The notes under the pieces are model-generated. The model did no database searches and had not been told where the DNA came from. It saw only the letters and a list, made by a program, of their open reading frames with translations. From contig NC_060114.1 of assembly GCF_021155765.1 (NCBI RefSeq), positions 16,315,501 to 16,379,500 on the forward strand: a DNA stretch of 64,000 nucleotides. The letters run 5' to 3'. The first letter of the stretch is position 1, and the number at the start of each line of letters is the position of its first letter. Position numbers and translations under genes: made by a program. Origin of the DNA: Diprion similis. Its lineage: Eukaryota > Arthropoda > Insecta > Hymenoptera > Diprionidae. Of this stretch, positions 25,218 through 35,441 are shown piece after piece.

Positions 25218-27121
25218 ATGTTGAGATTTTATAAGTGCAGTTTCCTGTACTTTACCGTCGCTTTGATATTCGTTGGATACCACACGAGCTTCGTATCCGG
25301 ACAAAACGGTGCGTTTTCTTATCAATCTAATTGTCAAGTATGAGGAAATTACTGCGTCATTATTCGAAGTGATTTTCTTTCCGCAGGAACTTGCTCTGAG
25401 TATGAATCCGGTGATAATTTATGGACACCAAACTGTACCGACGACAATTATTGGCGACCCGTGCAATGCAAGGGGGAAACACTTAACGGCAGGTGAATCA
25501 TTTTCAATCGTCTTTTTACGACAAAGCGAAGAACTGAGGCCTTCGCATCAAAATTAGGGATTAAAATTTTTTTGAACAAAATAAAATACATGCACGGTCT
25601 TCGGAGACTATACCTGAAATAAAAATAAAAATGTTACCTTTTAGATGTTTTTGCTATAACGCGACGGGCACGAGGTTGTTCGGTTGGGCATGGTGGGCAT
25701 CTGCTGAAAACATGACTTGCGGTAAACGTTCCACACGAAATTATTTCCTCAACAAAATCCCGCTCGGTTTTACTTGCCTGATTTGAAAATTTTCTGGATT
25801 TTGTATCCTTTATAGCCTGTAGCCGACGCAGGGAGGCCCTCGAAGATGCCGGCAGAGAAGACGTTTCCTTGCACTGCTCGAGCGATGGTAACTACGAGGA
25901 GCTGCAATGTGATAACGGGTTGTGCTGGTGCGTCGAAGCCATGACTGGAGAACCGACAGAAAGGGTTTATCCCGAATCGATGATGACTTATCTTCCATGC
26001 TGTAAGCTTGATCGATGTTTTATTTATATTTCCCTAAGTTCGTGGAATGCAATTCTTCGATTTATTATCGGAGGCCTGAGTTCCAGTACCAATAAGAACT
26101 ACTTCGACAGCCAATTGGAAAATGTCCTCATGACGTCAGAGCATGGTTGTCGGCGCCATTTTATCACCACATAACCTAAGTTTACAATTTTAGTACAGGA
26201 AAATCATAATTCTTGGGGATACAAATTACTCATTTCACATAAATTAATGAAACGTAATCAATAATATACCTGTTCTACCATCCAGACGCGAAAAAACACG
26301 GCCGACGGTCAGCTGTCAGCCTGGTTGCATTAGTTTGATTTTTTTCCATCAGACGATGCTTTGCAAATGAAAAATTCTAATAACGAAATAGTCATCCGGT
26401 TACATTCTGAGACTTTAGAAGTGTATTGCATTATTATGTGTTGCAAAGATCATCCTGTAGATGCAAAATGTTAGTTAATAATAATTTTTCAACTTGTAGA
26501 CAATGCCACCCTTGTTGGGTCTCAGTATCTTCGCAAGTGCGAGAGTGCAATGGTTGGACGTGCCAGGGTTCTAGAGAAATTAGAGACACACGGTCGTTAC
26601 TATACACACATTGACGGCGTAAATTGTGAAGGAGACGGCAGCTACGGCCATTACAAAATTTCAAGCTCACAGTTAGTAATTGAAAAGTGCCGTTTCTTGT
26701 CGAATCACTTTTGTCTTCTTCCTCTTCTTCAGAAAGAAAAAAATACAAGCATATTTCAATTCCAGAATTCTTTGCACGTGGAAAAACAACACGCAGATCG
26801 AGTCGTATCAGACCGAACTCAGCAATATTCTAACAGTTGATTGCAGTGAGTAATTTAATTCAAAGAAAAGAAATTGTGTAATTAATTGAGATTTGAAAGT
26901 ACGTCAATTTTTTAACATTATTTAACGGATATATTTTTTCAGACTGTGCGAGGGATTACGTGATATATGACGAAGCAGGGCTAACTTTCAGTCTTTCATG
27001 CGATACCGACGGCAGTTACACGTCGGAGCAATACAGCAACGGGTATCCATTCTGCGTCGACAGCGATGGATTCGCAACTACGTATCTTGGAGAGCTTGGT
27101 GAAGATCTCAGCTGTACTTGA
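25218..27121 (+). CDS. Secreted thyroglobulin type-1 repeat protein (thyropin-like)
   Basis: Seven exons join in phase: 25218-25308, 25387-25492, 25645-25721, 25816-26001, 26500-26671, 26733-26845 and 26943-27121, for 307 residues. Signal peptide: YFTVALIFVGYHTSFVSG. The repeats are cysteine-rich modules. The second is canonical thyroglobulin type-1 (ACSRRREALEDAG, then NYEELQCDNGLCWCV with the CWCV motif). The first has CFCY in place of CWCV. The third and fourth keep cysteine spacing only loosely (DGSYTSEQYSNGYPFCVD in the last). Such modules in thyropins and testicans inhibit cysteine cathepsins or bind extracellular partners; which applies here cannot be told. Exon 5 uses the donor GTTAGT, chosen because it alone restores phase with exon 6. 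AATAAA lies at 27222-27227. Confidence 0.85.
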
Positions 27122-27942
27122 CCCATGAACAAATTAATGGATCTGCAGAGATACGCAATGTACTAGAATGATCGTTACATCTTATTATTAAAATTTACAT
27201 TGGGAACATTTTTTACTTGTCAATAAAACTTGAGTTACGAATTTTACAAGTATGAAATTCCTATTTCTGTGGCATTTCATGTGTCGGAATTAATTCGTCT
27301 GACATTCGAATTACCAAAATTAGGAATTTACCGTTATAACAGTTGTTGAAGTTGCGAGTTCCGCCCACTTTACGGAAACCAGTACGGCGCGACTAAACTC
27401 CTGGTTGCATAAAACAAGGCACATTACCGTTCAAATGAGTTTGACCGCTCGACGAGTGGTTTTGATCCGAAAAAGCTGACACGGCAATTTCAACCGACAG
27501 CTTAAGCTACGTCGTATGTACTTAAATAACGATCCAGTATTTTACCGAAGTTTTATTCTCAAAAATATACTCGGTCATACATAAAAAATCAAGTTACAAA
27601 AGTATGAGATTATTAGTAGAATCGTATAAGAATAAGCATGGATCATTTACGGCATGTAGTATTACACTAAATTAATAAAAAATGGCGGTAACTTGAAAGA
27701 GCCTAAAACATATACAAGGCGCATTAGGCTTATATAATCATTTTGACTTATCGCAGGATATTTCTCTCGGCAATTAAACGTGATATCCGACAACAATAAT
27801 ACCGGCGCATGATTATTATTTGAAAAATGCCGATCACGTGAAACAAATCAAGGATTAAACGAAAAATAAGATTAACTGTTACCACGCGTAGCAGATGACT
27901 TAAAATCTATACAACACTGTTGAGAGGATTAAATAAAGTAAA
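27122..27942. other. Convergent 3' ends spacer
   Basis: Between the thyroglobulin-domain gene (plus) and the GPx gene (minus). Plus-strand AATAAA at 27222-27227; a minus-strand AATAAA (TTTATT on plus) near 27549. Nothing coding seen. Confidence 0.5.
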
Positions 27943-28778
27943 TTAGAAATATTTCTCAAGGTTTGACGCGAACTTGCTGGGGGGATCCTTTGGGCCGTGC
28001 CGTTCGACAACTTTACCTTCCTTGTCCACGATGAATTTGGTGAAATTCCATTTGATAAAGCTACCCATAATACCACCTTGCTCTTGCTTCAAGTATTCCC
28101 AGAGCGGGTGGGCGTTTTCTCCGTTGACATCGATTTTTTCAAACAAATCGAACTTTACCTACAGAAATAAGAATGAAAACAACAATGATTCACGACAGTT
28201 TTCAGAGCACATAATGTCTTCCGCGTTTCTTCTCATTCAACCTAAATATAATTTGGTCAGATGAAATGAAATATATCATCAAATCGTTATAAGGTTAAAA
28301 AATATTTCCCTACATTTCGGCGTTCAGCAAAACTGCAAATTTCTTCACTAGTGCCTGGTTCTTGCTTTCCAAACTGATTGCACGGAAACGCAAGGATGCG
28401 CAGACCTATGAAGGAACAAAATCATATGAATTACTTATTGGAGATTAAGTAAGATATCCCAATAGGGTCACAGTCTTGACCTTTTGTTTCAGCGTATTTG
28501 TCATGTAGCTCATTCAGTTCCTTGTAATTGGATGACGTCAAGCCGCATTTTGAGGCGACGTTTACGATAAGAAGAACATGACCCTTGTACCTAAAATAAC
28601 CATTGAAGTGCCATTAATACTTTTGTCTCATTATATGTTGCTTTAAATCAAGTTTTGTGAAGAGCTCTTCGAAACTTAGTTAAACGTACTTAGATAATGG
28701 CACATCTTCTCCTTTGATGGATTTGACGGTGAAGTCATAAACGGATGTTGCATTTTTGAAATCTTGATTTCCACTCAT
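27943..28778 (-). CDS. Phospholipid-hydroperoxide glutathione peroxidase (GPx4-like, cysteine form)
   Basis: Reduces lipid and other hydroperoxides with thioredoxin or glutathione as donor. Exons 28690-28778, 28481-28590, 28314-28405 and 27943-28158 give 168 residues, the usual length for the cytosolic form. The active-site motif is [10 protein letters not shown] with Cys45 where vertebrate GPx4 has selenocysteine, so this is the Cys-type common in insects, which usually prefers thioredoxin. Other landmarks are [15 protein letters not shown] (Gln81) and FIKWNFTKF (Trp134, Asn135), completing the catalytic tetrad. No SECIS element is needed. A splice acceptor abuts the ATG (CCAG/GT-ATG), so an upstream exon exists; a candidate coding one is at 29108-29210. 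It is head-to-head with the REXO4-like gene. Confidence 0.95.
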
Positions 28779-29107
28779 ACCTGGAAACATATTACTATTA
28801 TTGTTGTAGAGTAGATGGATATTTTTCAAAGAGATTCATAAATCCACTTAAAATGCAAGTGTTTTTAAAAAGGCTAAAGCTCAATGATTTAGGGTCAAAA
28901 ACACAGAACAAATTAGAGAAAGCATTGTTATAATAGATAAATAAAGAATAAGCCTAACATTGAGCATGTGAGATACGCAGTATTGGTAGAGCTGTAACCC
29001 GACTGATGCAAGTGAACATGTTTGATTTGTTTTCGAGAATTTATTCTCTACTGTATTCGTGTCAAGACGTCGAGAGAGCCTCGGTCTGTCCTCGATCGTA
29101 ACGATAC

Positions 29108-29210
29108 TTAAAATTGTGGCTACTGATAACAGAAAAGTAAAAAGTCTTATTCTGATTAACCGTGTCAAGTGAGAGATTATGCAATAATTATGAGAAGCTG
29201 TCTTCGGCAT
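29108..29210 (-). CDS. Candidate alternative first exon of the GPx gene (signal or targeting peptide)
   Basis: ATG at 29210 opens 34 codons, with a basic start and the hydrophobic stretch LFTFLLSVATIL, ending at 29108 before GTATCG. The exon ends in phase 1, exactly what the acceptor at 28780 needs, and joining them puts Ser directly before the GPx methionine for a 203-residue isoform. Alternative leaders giving cytosolic, mitochondrial or secreted forms are known for this enzyme family. The donor is only moderate and the join is inferred. Confidence 0.4.
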
Positions 29211-29777
29211 CTGGCGGGAAACAAACGAAGTATCGAATTATGTCTACCGTTCTTTGTGTTGCCGGTACACGAAACGATTGATTTGATTTAGGAATGCAAT
29301 TACTGTTCTACCGAATGATTCAAACTTTTCATATGGTCTTTGTTCACCTGCGATTTTCTCAATATATTCGTGGATTTCTTAATTCGTCGTTGTAATTCGA
29401 TGACAATAACCAATAGCTTCAATCTTATAAAGCAAAAACAAGCGTTTCAAAACAGATCAAAACGACAACCACTCAGCAGCAAACCTGCACCTTTCAGGAA
29501 TTCAGGATGAGCCTAAACCGCGGAGTATAATATTAACGAGATAGGCGACGACACTCAGTGATGCGTCTGTGTCAGTGGGTAATGTAGGGTATCAATTATC
29601 GACCGAGTCAACGCAAAAAAAAAAACCTAAGAAAAAGCCTCGATCAGTAGCGAATTCCTGGTAAAACAGAAGCGGTTATGTTCGTTATTTTGAAATCGCA
29701 TGCGCTTGCACTGATATGTGTATAAATACCGGTCTGCAAAGAGTGGAAAAGTTGTGGAAAGGGCAGGAAAGGGAGAA
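29211..29777. promoter_or_regulatory. Shared head-to-head promoter region, GPx / REXO4-like
   Basis: Spacer of about 570 bases between divergent starts. Contains TATAAATA at 29721-29728, about 50 bases upstream of the first ATG of the REXO4-like gene. No coding signal. Confidence 0.45.
29721..29728 (+). promoter_or_regulatory. TATA-like box of the REXO4-like gene
   Basis: TATAAATA, placed so that transcription would begin near 29750 and leave a leader of about 30 bases before the ATG at 29778. Confidence 0.35.
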
Positions 29778-30941
29778 ATGGTAGAGGAGGTTACTTTTCT
29801 ACCGATAATTATTGTTATCGCGATATTAATTTGTTGCCGTGATATGTTATCGAAGATGATGAAAGATCAGCAGAGTATAACCAGAACTAAAAGGAACACC
29901 GAGGAAACAGTAGCCAACAATAAAAAGTCATTCGCGATCAGCAACGAGTCTAGAAACACCGAAAAACGAATGAAACCTAACCTGAAACCAAGCCACGGAC
30001 CAGCACATGGTACCTCAATAACAAATTGGGAGAAATTTAAAGATCTCATCAAAGACTCGGGATCCGATGAGAAAAAAATTAGGAACAATAACGCTCATGC
30101 AAAAACTTTTCCGAGGCAAAGGAGGAATTACAATAATGTAGAATCTACTACATCCACACCTGCCTTGGTAACTAAATCTCAAAATCAGTTTATTTTTCTA
30201 AATCCACGTACTCTAAAATGCAGAGTCCTCGTGATTTATTACCGGGAAACATACCCGCTTTGTGAGGAAAATATCTTCTTAGTTTTCAAAAATGCTTGCA
30301 TCACTGTTTTGTCTCCACTGTGTCATTTTACCACCTAAATTCTTTATAGAATATATGAATTTTGGTTTCAGACCTTTTCCCCCATCACTAAATCCAAGGT
30401 GGATATCACAAAGAACGAGGCAATGAATCAACTGACAAAACAGGTGGCAATGGACTGTGAGATGGTTGGAATTGGAGACGGAACCGAGAACATGTTGGCA
30501 CGGGTTTCACTAGTTAATAGGTACGGAGTATGTATTTACGACAAGTATGTCAAGCCGCGAGAAAAGGTTCAAGATTACCGAACACCGGTGAGCGGGATTC
30601 GTCCTCATGATCTTCACAACGGGGAAAACTTTGAGACGGTCCAAAAAGAAGTGGCTGAAATATTACACGGAAGGTTATTGATTGGCCATGCACTCAAGCA
30701 CGATACCGATGTTCTATTCTTATCCCATCCCAAGAGAATGATAAGAGATACATCGAGATATAAGCAGTTTAGAAAAGTTTCAAAGGGGAATACACCAAGT
30801 CTGAAAAGACTGGCTGCAGAATTGCTCGGTATTGATATACAAAGCGGCGAGCATAGTTCTGTAGAAGATGCTAGAACTGCGATGCAGTTATATATGTTGT
30901 ATAAAAATCAGTGGGAAACTGATATCAGAACTAAACGGTGA
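29778..30941 (+). CDS. REXO4: REXO4-like DEDDh 3'-5' exonuclease
   Basis: Nuclear RNA exonuclease of the RNase T/ISG20 group, linked to pre-rRNA processing. Two exons: 29778-30167 and 30372-30941, joined in phase 0 across TTG/GTAACT and TTTCAG, 319 residues. The N-terminal third is basic (TRTKRNTEET, PRQRRNYNN) with the family motif NWEKFKDLIK. The exonuclease domain has Exo I AMDCEMVGIG (Asp, Glu), Exo II GHALKHDTDVLF (Asp) and Exo III EHSSVEDARTAMQLY (His, Asp), plus YDKYVKPREKVQDYRT and VSGIRPHDL. The first ATG (29778) would place a hydrophobic string FLPIIIVIAILICC at residues 7-20, odd for a nuclear enzyme; the next in-frame ATG at 29844 (297 residues) removes it. Candidate AATAAA at 31445-31450. 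Confidence 0.92.
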
Positions 30942-32528
30942 AAATTTTGTATATTACCTTTTGCTTGCTAATTGCAGGCTACTGTTTATTCATGTTGTTA
31001 AATCGACGTACAGCCAAAATTTTTTTTAAGAACATACAAATGTTGTAATTATATATCAAATGTTGACGAGTTAATTCAATTTCAATGTTGAGTGAAAAGA
31101 CTGTTGAGATATACATTAATTTCAATATTAAGGAGCTGGTCGCCAATCGCTTCCCTCATATTTTTGTACCGTAGTTAAGTGGTAATCTTCTCGACAATTA
31201 ACTCCACCTACGGCATGCGAGTTACATTCGAGCTTTTCAACAAGTTCAATAACGTTTTGGAATAATAGCAATAGATTTTACAAACGAGCTAATTAATTTA
31301 CTTACTTGGTTACCTACAGTTGTGTTCTTATCTATTTAAGTCAACTCTAAGGTGAATCGTGTAACTTTTTTTTGACCTAATGTTTTTTGATGAGATGGCT
31401 TAATCTAATTAGTTGAAAGGAATTCGTACATCCCTTAGATACTTAATAAAATATTCATATCTGTAACAAAATACTAACAGTTTTTCTGAACTTCTCTTTA
31501 TTGAGTGCTGTTTTATTCATCGCAGCCTAATTCTTTAAATACAAATAGGACCTTGACTAGTTTAAACACTAGCTATTCAAGGTTTAATATAGATTTATTT
31601 CCGTCAATTTGTTTAGAACTAGGTGAGTTGAGATAAAAGAAGAATTTCAAAAGAAAGCTGTAGTAAAATGATTACTGCCTCGATATATGAGTACGAAATA
31701 TGTGTGTTACTAGAGAATAAATTATTTCTGTAGTTATGAAAAATAAAGTATTTTGTTTATAAGATGATTGTTAGATTTATTTTGCTATGTGATGGCTTGA
31801 TTTGTTTGAAAATGAAATGATAAAGGAGACAAATTTTGAACGAACGAGTAGCAACGAACATCTGTTCGATCGATGGTAGTTAGTAGAGTAAAAAGAATTT
31901 TTCAAGGAAACATTAGATGCACAAAAGGAGTGGCCGTGGATTTTTCAATGTTGTATACATAAGAAGAATAAAGAAAAATCTTTATATTCAAGCAAAGGAC
32001 ACTTAGCTGATTTGATGCATTCCCTTATTAGTGATTGCCGTGAGTGAACGACCTTGTTATCACAGTCCTTCTCTCTTTTCTGGAATGTATTTCTTTTTAC
32101 TTTCCATCAAGCACACTGCAGTCTTCATTGTGTCTACAACCAGCAACGTGGACTATAGCATCATTTGTGTATCTGAGTACAGATTGTGTCTCGGTAGGGA
32201 GAAGATTGTTTGCCTTCATCATAAAAATGATAATAATAATATTCGAAGACAATAATTTAATTTAAATCGAAGTGAATTGAAAAAATAAGGCCTCAATTAT
32301 TATAACAGACCAGAAAATTTCATCATTGCTGCATTGGGTAATGAACTCTGCATTTATATATACATTATCATTACGACATCTGACCTTATCACATTTTTAA
32401 GTGGGGAATTTTACTCTTCAGGGTTTAATTCCATAACAACTCACGACTGACAGTTGTGTATTGCATGTATCACTTTTACCCAGCTGCAGTCTGATAGAAA
32501 GTCAATAAGATTGCAGCAGTACTACAGA
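30942..32528. other. A+T-rich 3' region of the REXO4-like gene and spacer
   Basis: Several AATAAA strings, the first at 31445-31450. No coding exon, repeat or RNA gene was recognised. Confidence 0.5.
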
Positions 32529-32916
32529 TCAACAGCAACTTTCATAAATCATAAAGCGATCAATTACTCTTGAAGGTAAAACAGAACGAATTCGTGCAGT
32601 GATCTTTTTGATATTGTTATAAAATTTTCCTTTGTCTAGAATTGCTGGATTTACAAAAAAATATTCATCCCCTCTTAAGTCTGATCCTATATTTGAACTA
32701 ATGAACTGATAAATACTAACATGTGATATTGCTACCAGCAATGAATAAATATAATTTGACATTAAATTTGAACAATCTTTTAGCTGTTGAAAAGTTTGAT
32801 TTTGATTCAAACAATACAGCAATAAACATTGCTCTGTGAGGACAAATAAGTGAACAAATATGTAAATTGACTCACGGAATCAGTAAACTAAAATAACTTG
32901 TTCTATACTTTTTCAT
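32529..32916 (-). CDS. Possible tiny two-exon gene, 75 residues
   Basis: Not recognised. Exon 32876-32916 (ATG at 32916; another in-frame ATG at 32940) ends before a strong GTGAGT donor in phase 2. An acceptor TGTTAG at 32716 opens exon 32529-32715 in the matching phase, after a 160-nt intron. The product would start MKKYRTSYFSLLI and contain ILDKGKFYNNIKKITARIR and VLPSRVIDRFMIYES, a basic amphipathic pattern seen in small mitochondrial or assembly proteins. That is only a resemblance in style. The second exon's frame is open for 97 codons, longer than its neighbours. Its start lies about 120 bases from the flavin monooxygenase start, head-to-head. The acceptor has a weak pyrimidine tract. 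Confidence 0.35.
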
Positions 32917-33032
32917 ATTCTTTTTTGAATAAACATACATATAGTATGTAATTGATTGCCTGATTGAACGAATAGTTTTATAGTCAAATACTTCTTTCAG
33001 AATATCGGTGACTGCATCGAGTGTTGGGTCGC

Positions 33033-34920
33033 ATGGAAAATACAACTGAACAAATTCATAACTTAAGAGGAAATCAATTGAATAAAATGAGAATAGCAGT
33101 GATAGGTGCTGGAGCGGCGGGCCTTGCTGCCCTGAGACACTGTACAAGCCAAAGTAACAAGAAAAGCATTGAAGTAATTTGTTATGAACAAACTGGGGAC
33201 ATCGGTGGTACATGGGTCTACACACCAGAAGTTGGAAGAGATGCTTATGGGCTATCGATACACTCCAGCATGTACAAAAACTTGAGGTAGGTGAGGAATT
33301 TGGAAAGATTATGACATGTAACGATACATTATGGTTTTCCGGTGTTTTTATGGAAGTAAGATAATCTGATGTTCGCAGGACAAATCTTCCCAAAGAAGTG
33401 ATGGGGTTCCCAGATTTTCCAATTCCGGATAATGATAAGAGTTATTTAACACGCACAGAACTATTGGAGTTTATAAATTCATATTGCGATCATTTTGAAC
33501 TGAGGAAATATATTCAGGTGATAGGCACATACCGTTTATCTCTCCCAATAGAAGATCGCTGAAAAGATTGAATGAATCCTGACAAATATTCGTGAGAGCT
33601 AATCTTTCCTTTTACACCGATTCACAGTTTCATCATCATGTGGTACTGATCAAACCGTTGCGTGATGATAAAATGGGCAAGTGGTCAGTGGAAGTTGAAG
33701 ATCTTGAAAAGAAAAAAGTGTTAGTTGAGGTATTTGACGCTATCATGATTTGTAATGGTCATTATTTTCAACCAAATATACCTGAACTTAAGGGTCACAG
33801 TTCATTCAAAGGAAGTACATTGCATAGCCACGATTACAGAGTACCGGAAATCTTTGCTGGTAAAAAAGTTGTGGTTCTTGGCGCTGGACCATCAGGTATT
33901 TCTGGAGATGACTCCACACTGCTTGTTGAAGTCATCGAGTGTTACTAATAGTTAATAAACTTGATGAATTTATCATTTGTCTTATCAGGAATGGACTTGG
34001 CTTTGGAAATATCAAAGCACGCACATCAGGTGATACTAAGTCACCATCTTAAGGTTCCAATACTCACCAAGTTTCCCAGCAACGTCATACAAGTAATCAC
34101 TTATGAATATTAGAGACGTACTATACTTGTCATTATTTAAACCTCAATTATGTGTGTAATTCGAATTACTATCAAAACTAGAAACCGGACGTTATAGAGC
34201 TCAGAGAAAACCAAGCGGTGTTCAAAGATGGTTCAGAGGAAAATGTAGACACCATTTTCTACTGTACTGGTAAAGTATCGCACTACATAATGACTGACCA
34301 CGAATGATCCAGAAATTAATATTCAATTTCAATCTCTCGGATGTAAACGAACAGGCTACAAGTACAGCTTTCCATTTCTGGACAAAAGATGCGGCGTCGA
34401 AGTTGATCATAATATGGTGACACCTCTGTGGAAACATTTGATTGCCATTGAAAGCCCGAGTCTTGCCTTTGTCGGATTACCATACTATGTCTGTGCTTTC
34501 AGCATGTTTGATCTACAGGTTTGTATCGTCACACAAGTTGTTGTAATTCTTTTCAACTACAATCGCATTTAAGAGACGTAAAGTGATCTTCTGTTTCTTG
34601 TGCATCATTAGGTTCGATTTGTTCTACGCTTTTGGCAAGGTGTCAAGAAGTTTCCGCCTAAGGAACATATGCTCGCTGAAGAGAGTATGGAATTAAAAAA
34701 AAAGCTAAGCGAAGGTTTGCATTTACAACAATTCCACATGATGGGACCAAAACAAGACATGTACTACGAAGACCTTGCAAAAACCGCTGATCTAGTTCCA
34801 CTTCCTCCAGTTCTGACTAGTTTGCATAACGAAAGTAGTCAAAAGTTCATAGATGATCTTTTGAATTATCGAGAGGATCGTTACAAGATTATAGACGATC
34901 ATACGTATGTACAGCTTTAG
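33033..34920 (+). CDS. Flavin-containing monooxygenase (insect FMO)
   Basis: Oxygenates N or S atoms of small nucleophiles using FAD and NADPH. Seven exons join in phase: 33033-33286, 33379-33517, 33628-33895, 33989-34092, 34182-34269, 34355-34518 and 34612-34920, 441 residues, the normal length for insect FMO and senecionine-N-oxygenase-like enzymes. Motifs seen: FAD-binding IAVIGAGAAGLAALRH, a TWVY motif, the FMO fingerprint FKGSTLHSHDYR, NADPH-binding VVVLGAGPSG, and FYCTGYKYSFPFL in the later site (FATGY position). No C-terminal membrane anchor, as usual for the insect group. A second ATG at 33087 (MRIAVIGAG) is an alternative start 18 codons downstream. AATAAA at 35229-35234. Confidence 0.94.
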
Positions 34921-35441
34921 GTGAGCAGTAATATTTGCTTCCATTATTGGGTTTTTATTGCTGCATTTACGTGGAATTTCATATAGCATCAATAGTGAAA
35001 GTAGAAAATATAAGTAGCTCAATTTTTTTATCGCGATTGTTATTACATTATTGACATTTTCCATCGGAAAATCAGTTAAAAATTACGAAATATCGAGATT
35101 CCTTTACGAGAGAACAATCAAATATCCTGGCCACCTACAATATAGAATAATTGAATTCGTAGGTGTTTGTAAGATTTGTAACAATTTATTATATCAATTA
35201 TATTTTAGAAAAATTGTAAAGTATTATAAATAAAATGTAAAAAAATTGCAAAGTTAAAAAAAAATTAGTATAAAAATCCGTGTAAATGGAATACAAAATG
35301 ACTTATAATAAATATAAATACTCTAGGAATACATGGAAAATTTTGGGGTAAAATTTAAAATTCAAAGAGAATTTCAGAACTGTGATCAAATTGATATGAA
35401 TACTACTATTGGTTCTCTCTAAGAACCTAAGAAATACATGT
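34921..35441. other. Convergent 3' ends, FMO and the 944-residue gene
   Basis: A+T-rich 3' UTR sequence of both neighbours, with AATAAA at 35229-35234 for the plus-strand gene. No gene seen. Confidence 0.5.
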
